Shown: positions 1 to 7,494 of the stretch, one piece after another | How positions within the stretch are numbered: position 1 is the stretch's first letter | Layout of the letters: each line of letters starts with the position of its first letter | Program-made: the position numbers and the translations under genes | Notes under the pieces: generated by a model | Told to the model about the DNA's origin: nothing | What the model saw: only the letters and a program-made list of their open reading frames with translations | The model's database searches: none | Assembly (NCBI GenBank): GCA_015061245.1 | Contig: SUWY01000022.1 | Coordinates: 1 to 36,033, forward strand | Direction of reading: 5' to 3' | DNA length: 36,033 nt | Source: Bacteroidales bacterium | Lineage (GTDB): Bacteria > Bacteroidota > Bacteroidia > Bacteroidales > Marinifilaceae

Positions 1-77
1 TCCTTATCTGCAAAGCAATATAAAGCCTTGAATTCAACTTGTGGATTTGCTTTAATTTGTTGTCTACCAACCCCCAA

Positions 78-123
78 CCCCCCTTCGCCTTATTCACTGC
101 GTTCATTACGGCTAATAAGGGGG
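78..123. repeat. Palindromic intergenic element with two alternative pairings
   Basis: The segment has CCTTATT (88-94) facing AATAAGG (114-120). It also has a C-run CCCCCCTT (78-85) that can pair with AAGGGGG (117-123), so two mutually exclusive stems share the right arm. It is followed by a related stretch up to 145 rich in CGCT/GCGTT words. It lies downstream of the glycosyltransferase gene and carries no convincing coding signal. It could be a dispersed intergenic repeat or a weak terminator; this window holds only one copy. Confidence 0.4.
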
Positions 124-144
124 CTTTACTCGCTGACGCTCGTT

Positions 145-253
145 AACTCCTAACTCCTAACTGTTCACTCCTAACAATTCCTCATTCCTAATTCCTCACT
201 CCTAATTCCTCATTCCTAATTTGTCATTCACTCCTAACTGTTCACTCCTAACT
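145..253. repeat. Short tandem repeats, CCTAA/CCTCA heptad type
   Basis: The block is built of degenerate 7-base words (variants of TTCCTAA, TTCCTCA, CTCCTAA). Three tandem 14-base units occupy 177-190, 191-204 and 205-218, the middle one differing by one base. A 23-base perfect direct repeat is present at 153-175 and 230-252, flanking these units. The second copy runs into the stop codon of the glycosyltransferase gene (252-254 on the minus strand). Nothing here looks coding. The rest of the first 250 bases (1-77) shows no feature I can name. Confidence 0.75.
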
Positions 254-1199
254 ATAAATTCTTCTCAATCTGATAAACATTTCTATCGGTCGAAGTTCTC
301 GAAACCAAATCAGCCACGAAGCCTGCAAGAAACAACTGAGTTCCTAACAACATACATGTCAGAGCAATATAGAAATATGGCGAATCAGTCACCAATGGCT
401 GACGCAATCCTCTTGCTATACAAATCAACTTATCTGCACCAAGCCATGCTGCCGATATAAAGCCCAACAAAAACAGAACTGTTCCTATTGTTCCAAAGAG
501 GTGCATCGGTTTCTTTGCAAAACGGGTTATAAATGTAACGGTCAACAAATCCAGGAATCCATTAACAAAGCGATTCAATCCAAACTTGGTTACACCATAT
601 TTTCTGGCCTGATGCTGCACAACCTTCTCGCCAATCTTCTTAAAACCGGCCTGCTTAGCCAAAATAGGCATGTAGCGATGCATCTCTCCATACACCTCAA
701 TATTCTTTGCAACAATCCCTTTATACGCCTTCAAACCACAATTGAAATCGTGCAATTTTATTCCCGAGAATGCTCGCGCAGTAGCATTAAACAACTTTGT
801 AGGAATTGTCTTATTCAAAGGATCATAACGTTTTTTCTTCCAACCCGAAACAACATCATAATCATCCTCGGTTATCATTCTATACAACTCAGGAATCTCA
901 TCGGGGCTATCCTGTAAATCGGCATCCATTGTTATAACAACATCGCCATGCACCTGCTGAAATCCACAATGCAAAGCTGCTGATTTTCCATAATTTCTAC
1001 GGAATTTAATTCCTCGAATTGCAGGATTCTCTCTATGCAAATTCTCAACAACCTGCCATGAGCCATCATTACTACCGTCATCGACCATAACAACCTCGTA
1101 GGTGAAGTTATTTGCATCCATAACTCTCTTTATCCAAGCTGCCAACTCCGGCAATGACTCTGCCTCGTTATATAAAGGCACTACTACTGAAATATCCAT
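252..1199 (-). CDS. Membrane-anchored family 2 glycosyltransferase (DPM1/GtrB/ArnC-like)
   Basis: This protein is expected to transfer a sugar from a nucleotide donor to a polyprenyl phosphate on the cytoplasmic side of the inner membrane. Residues 1-220 are a GT-A fold: VVPLYNE at 6-12, VDDGSNDGS at 39-47, and a metal-binding DAD at 92-94 followed by LQDSPDE. Two hydrophobic segments near 232-254 and 275-300 anchor the C-terminus, as in the GtrB/ArnC type. The length of 315 residues is normal for the family. It is the last gene of a minus-strand run, 25 bases after the DUF4199 gene, and its TAG stop lies in a repeat block. The sugar and the acceptor cannot be told from sequence. Confidence 0.93.
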   Translation of the reverse strand: MDISVVVPLYNEAESLPELAAWIKRVMDANNFTYEVVMVDDGSNDGSWQVVENLHRENPAIRGIKFRRNYGKSAALHCGFQQVHGDVVITMDADLQDSPDEIPELYRMITEDDYDVVSGWKKKRYDPLNKTIPTKLFNATARAFSGIKLHDFNCGLKAYKGIVAKNIEVYGEMHRYMPILAKQAGFKKIGEKVVQHQARKYGVTKFGLNRFVNGFLDLLTVTFITRFAKKPMHLFGTIGTVLFLLGFISAAWLGADKLICIARGLRQPLVTDSPYFYIALTCMLLGTQLFLAGFVADLVSRTSTDRNVYQIEKNL

Positions 1200-1224
1200 A
1201 TCAAACTCAATCTCTTTTCACCTA

Positions 1225-1752
1225 TCACTTGTCATTAACCACCCTCGCCTTCCTACGGAAAAACAGTGCGGTTATAAGAGCTGGTATAAGCGAAGCGGTC
1301 AACACTCGACTTGCCTCAATACAACCCAAAAATGTTGGAGTAACCATTGCAAGCATAACATCTTTGTAACTCTTCTGAAGCTCCGGCTTATCAGCAAACA
1401 TCATCTCTGCATTTGTCGCCAAAACCTCTTTTACTGCCGGCATCAAATCCTGATTCTCTACATAAACGTAGTATGTGTATAAACCATAAACTACCGATGC
1501 TATCAACATGATAAGATAGGCAACTCCAAAGGCTCTTATAAACGAAAACTTTCTATCCAACGGGAAGCCATTTCTGCTCATCATCACTCCAAATACCATT
1601 CCTAAGGTATGCAACATATATACTGCTGTTGTTGTATCCTCCGATATTACTGGATTCTCTCCCTTGTTAAAATATATTGCAGTACACATACACATAAAAC
1701 CGCCTAGTGCCAATCCGAAAAGCACATCCTTCAATGTCTGATTTATCTTCAT
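1225..1752 (-). CDS. DUF4199 family membrane protein
   Basis: A 175-residue integral membrane protein matching the DUF4199 family, known mainly from Bacteroidetes and without a proven function. Hydrophobic segments lie near residues 8-28, 43-60, 72-95 and 145-166. A more polar stretch around 100-135 would sit outside the membrane. Its start overlaps the end of the glucosaminidase gene by 4 bases (ATGA type), so translation is probably coupled. A DUF4199 gene next to this kind of glycosyltransferase is, as far as I recall, a recurring Bacteroidales arrangement, which suggests but does not prove a joint role in envelope glycan or lipid-carrier chemistry. Confidence 0.85.
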   Translation of the reverse strand: MKINQTLKDVLFGLALGGFMCMCTAIYFNKGENPVISEDTTTAVYMLHTLGMVFGVMMSRNGFPLDRKFSFIRAFGVAYLIMLIASVVYGLYTYYVYVENQDLMPAVKEVLATNAEMMFADKPELQKSYKDVMLAMVTPTFLGCIEASRVLTASLIPALITALFFRRKARVVNDK

Positions 1753-2648
1753 CTCTGTTTAGGTTTTGATCTTAAATACACCTTCTCACCCGGAACCAAC
1801 CTAGTCATAGGTGTGTAATTATTATACTTTATCAGCGACCCCATCTTAACTCCATATCTCTGCGAAATTCCATAAATGGTATTACCCTCTCGCACTCTGC
1901 AATATGGATATCCCGATGCCGCCTTGCCCTTTTTATTCCTCAAATATACTATATCTCCAGGCTTTAAATCATCGCGCACCTTGTCATTGTATTTGAGAAT
2001 CTTCTTCAACTTGATTCCGTAATAACGGGCAATCTTATCGAATGTATCTCCCTCTCTTGCCTCTATACACTCAACTCCATTTATCACCTCAACCCTATTT
2101 GGATAAGCTGCCGGGTCATAAATTGCAACCTCGCCTATATTTTTAGAGTCATAGTAGTACAACTTCTCCTCTTCGATAATCTTTATCAACATCTCAGCGT
2201 AGGTTGGAGCTGTTGCATAACCGGCACTTTTCAAACCTCTTGCCCACCCCTTGTAATCGGTAATTTTTAACTCGAATAACGATGCGTAGCGAGGCCTCGT
2301 CCGTAAAAAATCGCTATGATCTCGCCACGACTGCTCCACATTATCGTAGTGACGAAAGCACTCATTCTTTGCATCATCGTCCATATAAAAGCCTTTGCCT
2401 GTCCAGTCATGACACTTTATTCCAAAATGGTTTTTAGCCTTTGTCGCCAAGTCGGAACGTCCTGAATTTGATTCCAATATACCCTGAGCAAGGGAGATAC
2501 TGGCAGGCACTCCGGTGCGCTTCATCTCGCTTACAGCCAAATCTGCATATTTGTGAATATATGCATGCCTTGCATGGGCATTACTCTGAGCCACACCCAC
2601 CATTGCAAAAGCGCATAAAAATATCGATATTAACAGATGTCTAAGCAT
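1749..2648 (-). CDS. Glucosaminidase (GH73-like) with two LysM domains
   Basis: A secreted peptidoglycan hydrolase of 299 residues. Residues 1-20 form a signal peptide (MLRHLLISIF then a hydrophobic core). I chose this ATG because the longer reading frame would add 42 residues with no signal character and would run into the divergent folE promoter region. The glucosaminidase domain spans about 27-165, with the likely catalytic Glu59 in GILESNSG and the NHFGIKC motif after it. Two LysM repeats follow at about 193-237 and 249-293 and would bind N-acetylglucosamine chains. It is the first gene of the run with DUF4199 and the glycosyltransferase, and is divergent from folE. The exact bond cut is inferred from the family only. 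Confidence 0.92.
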   Translation of the reverse strand: MLRHLLISIFLCAFAMVGVAQSNAHARHAYIHKYADLAVSEMKRTGVPASISLAQGILESNSGRSDLATKAKNHFGIKCHDWTGKGFYMDDDAKNECFRHYDNVEQSWRDHSDFLRTRPRYASLFELKITDYKGWARGLKSAGYATAPTYAEMLIKIIEEEKLYYYDSKNIGEVAIYDPAAYPNRVEVINGVECIEAREGDTFDKIARYYGIKLKKILKYNDKVRDDLKPGDIVYLRNKKGKAASGYPYCRVREGNTIYGISQRYGVKMGSLIKYNNYTPMTRLVPGEKVYLRSKPKQR

Positions 2649-2668
2649 ACATTTTCTAAAAAACAGTC

Positions 2669-2697
2669 CAAAGGTAATAAAAATAACATTACCTTTG
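2669..2697. promoter_or_regulatory. Divergent promoter region, inverted repeat carrying a -7 box on each strand
   Basis: CAAAGGTAAT (2669-2678) and ATTACCTTTG (2688-2697) form a perfect 10-base inverted repeat with a 9-base spacer. Each arm contains TACCTTTG, an exact match to the Bacteroidetes -7 consensus TAnnTTTG: at 2690-2697 for folE on the plus strand, and 2676 down to 2669 for the glucosaminidase gene on the minus strand. The -33 TTTG is not well placed for folE. For the minus strand a TTTG lies 24 bases upstream, slightly long. Confidence 0.6.
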
Positions 2698-2715
2698 CAC
2701 CAAAATTGAATAGAT

Positions 2716-3339
2716 ATGGATTTTATCGAGGAGGATATTTTCGACGGTTTCCGAATAGAGCAACGTTTTGACAAAGAACGAACAGAAAAATTGGCATACC
2801 ACTACAAAGAGATTCTATCCCTTTTGGGCGAGGACTCAGAGCGTGAAGGTCTGCTAAAAACCCCTGTCCGTGTTGCTAAGGCTATGCAATTTCTTACTCA
2901 GGGATATTCACAAGATCCTGTTGAGATTTTGAAATCTGCACTCTTCAAAGAGGATTATAGACAGATGGTAATTGTCAAGGACATAGAGATTTACTCTATG
3001 TGTGAGCACCATATGTTACCTTTTTTCGGAAAGGCCCATGTTGCCTATATTCCGAACGGACAGATTACAGGTCTGAGTAAAATTGCCAGAGTGGTCGAGT
3101 GCTATGCACGCAGATTACAAGTACAAGAGCGTTTGACCCAGCAAATCCGTCTTTGCATTGAAGAGGCTCTGCAACCATTGGGTGTAGCCGTTGTAATCGA
3201 AGCAAAACACATGTGTATGGCTATGCGCGGAGTTCAGAAGCAAAACTGCGTAACCACAACATCGGACTTTAGCGGAGCCTTTGAAAAACTTGCAACAAGA
3301 AACGAATTTATCAAATTGATAGATAGTAAATTACATTAA
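2716..3339 (+). CDS. folE: GTP cyclohydrolase I
   Basis: Converts GTP to 7,8-dihydroneopterin triphosphate, the first step of tetrahydrofolate synthesis, in the cytosol as a multimeric enzyme. The C-terminal catalytic core runs from about residue 25 to 205. The zinc ligands are visible: Cys96 and His99 in [10 protein letters not shown], and Cys167 in [21 protein letters not shown] near 47-56 and [10 protein letters not shown] near 119-128 are family motifs, and the length (207 aa) is ordinary. The start sits 19 bases after an exact TACCTTTG promoter box. fabD follows after 14 bases, so the two are likely co-transcribed, although their pathways are unrelated. Confidence 0.97.
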   Translation: MDFIEEDIFDGFRIEQRFDKERTEKLAYHYKEILSLLGEDSEREGLLKTPVRVAKAMQFLTQGYSQDPVEILKSALFKEDYRQMVIVKDIEIYSMCEHHMLPFFGKAHVAYIPNGQITGLSKIARVVECYARRLQVQERLTQQIRLCIEEALQPLGVAVVIEAKHMCMAMRGVQKQNCVTTTSDFSGAFEKLATRNEFIKLIDSKLH

Positions 3340-3353
3340 CAAAATAGAAGATT

Positions 3354-4232
3354 ATGAAGAAAGCGTATGTATTTCCCGGACAGGGAGCACAGTTCGTAGG
3401 AATGGGTAAGGAGTTGTACGAAAACTCGCCACGTGCCAAAGAGTTGTTCGAGAAAGCAAACGAGATTCTCGGATTCAGAATTACCGATTTGATGTTCAAC
3501 GGTACTGACGAGGACTTGAAACAGACAAAAGTAACACAACCAGCAGTATTCCTTCACTCTGTTATCTTAGCCGATAGCTTGACAGAGAAGCCGGATATGG
3601 TTGCCGGACACTCATTGGGAGAGTTCTCGGCATTGGTAGCTGCCGGAGCATTGAACTTCGAAGATGGCTTGCGTTTGGTACACGCTCGAGCTATGGCTAT
3701 GCAGAAGGCATGCGAAGCTACACCATCAACAATGGCTGCTATTATTGGACTTGCTGACGAGGTTGTAGAGGATATTTGTAAGAGCATTGAGGATGAGATT
3801 GTTGTTCCTGCAAACTACAACTCTCCCGGACAGATTGTTATCTCTGGAACAATGAAGGGCGTTGAGTTGGCGTGCGCAAAAGCTACCGAGGCAGGAGCTA
3901 AGCGTGCTTTACCATTGAAGGTTGGAGGTGCGTTCCACTCTCCAATTATGGAGCCTGCACGTCAGGAGCTTGAGGCTGCAATTAAGGCAACAAACTTCTC
4001 TGCTCCTATCTGCCCAATCTACCAGAATGTTGATGCAAAACCACACACTGATCCAGAGGAGATCAAAGAGAACTTGATTGCCCAACTTACAGCATCGGTT
4101 CGTTGGACTCAAACTATGAGCAACATGATGGCAGATGGCTGCAACACCTACCTTGAGATTGGTCCGGGAAAAGTTCTTCAGGGATTGATCAAGAAGGCTA
4201 ACCGCGATGCTGAGGTTAACGGATTGCAATAA
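3354..4232 (+). CDS. fabD: Malonyl-CoA:ACP transacylase
   Basis: Loads malonyl groups from CoA onto acyl carrier protein for fatty acid synthesis. The family markers are present: FPGQGAQFVGMG at 7-18, the nucleophile Ser87 in GHSLGEFSAL, and His195 in GAFHSPIM as the partner of the Ser/His pair. QNVD and the closing EIGPGKVLQGL motif are also present. 292 residues is the usual size. Codon use is strongly biased (TTG and GAG favoured), which fits high expression. It ends 24 bases before a terminator hairpin, closing the folE-fabD unit. Confidence 0.97.
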   Translation: MKKAYVFPGQGAQFVGMGKELYENSPRAKELFEKANEILGFRITDLMFNGTDEDLKQTKVTQPAVFLHSVILADSLTEKPDMVAGHSLGEFSALVAAGALNFEDGLRLVHARAMAMQKACEATPSTMAAIIGLADEVVEDICKSIEDEIVVPANYNSPGQIVISGTMKGVELACAKATEAGAKRALPLKVGGAFHSPIMEPARQELEAAIKATNFSAPICPIYQNVDAKPHTDPEEIKENLIAQLTASVRWTQTMSNMMADGCNTYLEIGPGKVLQGLIKKANRDAEVNGLQ

Positions 4233-4255
4233 AATGCAAATCTGAATCACATCAT

Positions 4256-4286
4256 AAAAAGGTTCCCGTTTGGGAGCCTTTTTTTT
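4256..4286 (+). terminator. Rho-independent terminator after fabD
   Basis: An A-run is followed by GGTTCCC (4261-4267), a short GTTT loop, GGGAGCC (4272-4278) and a run of eight T. The stem has one G-T pair. A-run, stem and T-run are arranged so that it could also stop transcription on the minus strand. Confidence 0.85.
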
Positions 4287-4294
4287 ATTGAAAA

Positions 4295-4328
4295 TTGTTT
4301 TTAATTTGGCCAAAAACATATATCTTAG
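4295..4328 (+). promoter_or_regulatory. Possible promoter with 10-base palindrome upstream of the 7TM-HD gene
   Basis: TTG at 4295-4297 and TATCTTAG at 4321-4328 (seven of eight to TAnnTTTG) are spaced by 23 bases, at the long end for this phylum. The perfect palindrome TTTGGCCAAA (4305-4314) lies between them and could be a regulator site. The start codon is 28 bases further on. Confidence 0.4.
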
Positions 4329-4356
4329 CAAACTGAATTGGTAGGCACACACAACA

Positions 4357-6423
4357 ATGACAAACACAACTAAAAAGCAAACTTTTAATATTGCACTACG
4401 CATTGCAATAATTGCAGTCGTATGTGCTGTAATTGTCTTTACAATGCCTAAAATAGGCACCTTCCAATACGAGTATCAGACAGGTATGCCTTGGCGCTAT
4501 GAAACTCTAAACTCGCCATTCGATTTCCCGATATACAAAACAGAGAGTGAGATCAATGAATCTATACAGAGCAATTTGAAGAATCACACGCCTATTTTCA
4601 ATAGAGATGCTCAGGTTGCAAACAAACAGATTCAAAGTATAAAAAACAGAATAAAGGAGACTATCGGAGATACAACAGAGGCGTATAATCGTGTTATCTC
4701 TCTCTTACCTACCATATATGCATCAGGAATTATTCAGTTACCGGAATCTATGCAGGAGGAGCCTCCAACCAGAATCAAAATAGTTGAAAACAACTTCGGC
4801 AAAGAGATTGAACTAAAAGAGCTATATACCCCTCGTGAAGCATACATCCATTTAGGAGAGATATTTAATCAAAGCGGTGTTCCCGAGGCAGACCAAGAGA
4901 AATTAAAAAGAGCCTCTCTAAATGAGTTGTTATTACCGGACATTCAATTCGACAATATCAAGAACCAAAGCGAATTGGACAAAATCCAGAACAATGTTAA
5001 CCTTACAAAAGGAATGGTGCGTCGCGGAGAGCAAATCATTGCTAAGCGTGAAATCATCACAAACGAAAAGGAGCAACTCTTAAACTCGCTAAAGACAGCT
5101 TACAGCACCAACACATGGGCAACCACATATAGCAATCGAATTATTATTGGTCAAGTGTTGCTTGTGTTGTTAGCATTGATGGTATATTCAATATTCTTCT
5201 TCTACTCAAAAAGAGTCATATTGAAAAATAACCGCAGTTTCATATTTTTATACACAATGATACTTGCAATGGTAATGACCGGAGCAATGGCCTATCATGA
5301 AGACTTAAACTTCTATGCTATTCCGGTTCTCTTCTTCGTCATTGTGGTAAATATTTTGATTGGCAGCCGTTCTGCGCTCTACCTGCTTATAAGCGGAACC
5401 ATTATTCTATCATGTTTTGCACCTGATAGAATTGAGTATACATTTATGCAACTGATAGCCGGAATTGTGGGAATATTCTCACTATCATCGTTGCAACGTC
5501 GAGGTCAGCTGTTTCTGGCAACCCTATTCATATATCTAAGCTATGCAGTAACATTTGTAGCTTTGACCTTAATGAAACAGGGATCTATTCAGGTTACACA
5601 ACTAAATACCCTATTGTGGTTACTTGTTAACTGCTTGTTACTCACACTAGCGTATCCTGTAATATATCTTTTTGAGCGTATTTTTGGATTCACCTCAGAG
5701 ACCACTTTAATTGAGTTATCAAATCCTCACCACCCGGCCTTGCGCGAGCTAACCAAAAAGGCTCCTGGAACATTCCAGCACTCTTTGATGGTTGCCAATA
5801 TGGCAGAAGAGGCTATTGATAGGATTGGAGGTGATGTTCTTCTGACCAGAACCGGAGCCATGTACCATGACATTGGCAAGAGTGAAACTCCATTCCTGTT
5901 TATTGAAAACCAATCAGGAGGAGTTAATCCCCACAACTCGATGGAATACGACCAAAGCGCACAAAAGATTATTCATCACGTCGAAGCGGGAGTTGAACTT
6001 GCAAAGAAATACAATTTACCATCGGTAATTGTCGATTTCATCAAAACTCACCACGGAAAGAGTAAAGTAAAATATTTCTACAACTCTTATCGTAACAAAT
6101 TCCCAGACAAAGAGGTTGATGAATCAATATTTACATACAAAGGACCTGACCCCGAGAGCAAGGAGTGCTGTGTAGTAATGATGGCCGATGCTGTTGAGGC
6201 AATCGTTCGATCGCTGAACGACAAGAGCGAAGAGTCTATTGCGACAACTATCAGCAACACCATTGACTCACAAATAGCAGATGGTCGATATGTAAACTCC
6301 AATATTACATTCAAAGATATAGCAACCATCAAGGAGGCATTTTTGGAGGTATTGGCAAGTATATACCACTCAAGGGTTGCATACCCGAAATTGAGAGTAC
6401 CGGAAAAAGAGAAAAAAAATTAG
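4357..6423 (+). CDS. 7TM-HD domain membrane phosphohydrolase (PgpH-like, probable c-di-AMP phosphodiesterase)
   Basis: A 688-residue membrane protein with the order expected for the PgpH/7TMR-HDED family. There is an N-terminal membrane segment (about 12-30), a large extracytoplasmic region (about 35-255), a cluster of seven hydrophobic segments (about 262-440) and a cytoplasmic HD domain (about 455-680). The HD metal-site residues are visible: His475 in FQHSLMV, His504-Asp505 in MYHDIGK, the HH at 540-541, and the HH at 565-566 in KTHHGKSK. Characterised relatives in Firmicutes degrade cyclic di-AMP, so that role here is inferred from family. LacI and Gld-type transporter genes follow after 23 bases and probably share its transcript. 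Confidence 0.92.
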   Translation: MTNTTKKQTFNIALRIAIIAVVCAVIVFTMPKIGTFQYEYQTGMPWRYETLNSPFDFPIYKTESEINESIQSNLKNHTPIFNRDAQVANKQIQSIKNRIKETIGDTTEAYNRVISLLPTIYASGIIQLPESMQEEPPTRIKIVENNFGKEIELKELYTPREAYIHLGEIFNQSGVPEADQEKLKRASLNELLLPDIQFDNIKNQSELDKIQNNVNLTKGMVRRGEQIIAKREIITNEKEQLLNSLKTAYSTNTWATTYSNRIIIGQVLLVLLALMVYSIFFFYSKRVILKNNRSFIFLYTMILAMVMTGAMAYHEDLNFYAIPVLFFVIVVNILIGSRSALYLLISGTIILSCFAPDRIEYTFMQLIAGIVGIFSLSSLQRRGQLFLATLFIYLSYAVTFVALTLMKQGSIQVTQLNTLLWLLVNCLLLTLAYPVIYLFERIFGFTSETTLIELSNPHHPALRELTKKAPGTFQHSLMVANMAEEAIDRIGGDVLLTRTGAMYHDIGKSETPFLFIENQSGGVNPHNSMEYDQSAQKIIHHVEAGVELAKKYNLPSVIVDFIKTHHGKSKVKYFYNSYRNKFPDKEVDESIFTYKGPDPESKECCVVMMADAVEAIVRSLNDKSEESIATTISNTIDSQIADGRYVNSNITFKDIATIKEAFLEVLASIYHSRVAYPKLRVPEKEKKN

Positions 6424-6446
6424 TCAAGAGTATAAAATAACAGGCG

Positions 6447-7478
6447 ATGACACAAAAGGCCATAACAATTAAAGATCTTGCTGAGCAGCTGAACATTTCA
6501 GTCTCTACAGTATCAAGGGCACTAAAGGACAACCCGGAAATCAGTCAAGCAACACGTAGACAGGTACAAGAGTTGGCAAAACAACTTGGATATCGTCCGA
6601 ACCCTATTGCTGTTGCATTGAAAACCCACAAGAGTTACACTATTGGAATTATTGTTCCTCAGATTGTTAACTCATTCTTCGCCTCTGTTGTAAGAGCAAT
6701 TGAAGAGGTTGCCGAGAGTTATGGATATAATGTGCTTGTCAGCTCATCAAACGAGCATGTAGAGAAAGAGAAGAAGAATGTCAATGTCTTCTTGGGTATT
6801 CGTGTTGATGGAATCATTATATCATTGGCCCGCGAAACCACTAACTACGATCACATTAAAGCTATCAAAGCCTCAAACACCCCTCTTGTATTGTTTGACA
6901 GAACAACAACCGATATTGAGGCAGCAAGAGTTGTAGCAAATGATGCCGATGCAGCATGCAAGATTGTACAACACTTGATTGATGGCGGAGCAAAGAGCAT
7001 TGCCCTAATTACCGGTCCTGAACATCTATCAATAGGACGTAACAGAATGAAGGGTTACTTAAGAGCAATGACCAACAATAATCTTGACATTAGACAGGAC
7101 TATATTCTTCGCTGTAAAGATTTTACAGTCGAGGCAGCTTATGAAGCAACATCGCAACTACTGGATAACGGACAGTGTCCGGACGCATTCTTTGGCATCA
7201 ATGACGAGATGGTTATTGGAGCTATGAAGGCCTTAAAAGAGAGAAATATCAGAATTCCCGACGACGTTACTCTGTTTGGATTCTCTAACTCAAAACGCTC
7301 ACGCTATATGAGTCCAACAATAAGCACAATCGACCAATTCCCACACGAGGTTGGAACAAAAGCTGCCGAGTTACTATTTGAGCAGATTCTTGCTCCAAAG
7401 TATGCCAAGATTCGTGAGGAGGTTGTCAATTGTGAGTTACTAATTCGTGAATCATCGGACAAAAGCTATAAGAGGTAA
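6447..7478 (+). CDS. LacI/GalR family transcriptional regulator
   Basis: A 343-residue DNA-binding regulator. Residues 6-52 form the winged-hinge type helix-turn-helix of the family (TIKDLAEQLNISVSTVSRAL, then GYRPNPIA hinge). Residues 60-335 form a periplasmic-binding-protein-like effector domain, beginning with TIGIIVPQIVNSFFA and containing DAFFGINDEMVIGA. The effector is normally a sugar or a nucleotide-like compound, but cannot be assigned here, since no carbohydrate gene is adjacent. It lies inside the run from the 7TM-HD gene to the transporter, an unusual host context. An AAACGTTT palindrome at the etfB promoter (32327-32334) is one possible target in this window. Confidence 0.95.
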   Translation: MTQKAITIKDLAEQLNISVSTVSRALKDNPEISQATRRQVQELAKQLGYRPNPIAVALKTHKSYTIGIIVPQIVNSFFASVVRAIEEVAESYGYNVLVSSSNEHVEKEKKNVNVFLGIRVDGIIISLARETTNYDHIKAIKASNTPLVLFDRTTTDIEAARVVANDADAACKIVQHLIDGGAKSIALITGPEHLSIGRNRMKGYLRAMTNNNLDIRQDYILRCKDFTVEAAYEATSQLLDNGQCPDAFFGINDEMVIGAMKALKERNIRIPDDVTLFGFSNSKRSRYMSPTISTIDQFPHEVGTKAAELLFEQILAPKYAKIREEVVNCELLIRESSDKSYKR

Positions 7479-7494
7479 GTGATGCATATTGGGA

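Noticed and set aside
145-253. CRISPR array
   Set aside because: Repeats are short, degenerate and contiguous, with no regular unique spacers, and no cas gene is present.
221-460. Plus-strand reading frame across the repeat and the glycosyltransferase 3' end
   Set aside because: It starts in the tandem repeat, lies antisense to a well-supported glycosyltransferase and has no family features.
501-917. 138-residue plus-strand frame
   Set aside because: It lies wholly antisense to the glycosyltransferase gene, which has intact catalytic motifs and membrane segments.
2649-2774. Longer start for the LysM glucosaminidase adding 42 residues
   Set aside because: It would overlap folE, hide the signal peptide and cross the divergent promoter region.
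3909-4460. 183-residue minus-strand frame spanning the fabD end and the terminator
   Set aside because: It crosses a clear terminator hairpin and is antisense to fabD and the 7TM-HD gene start.
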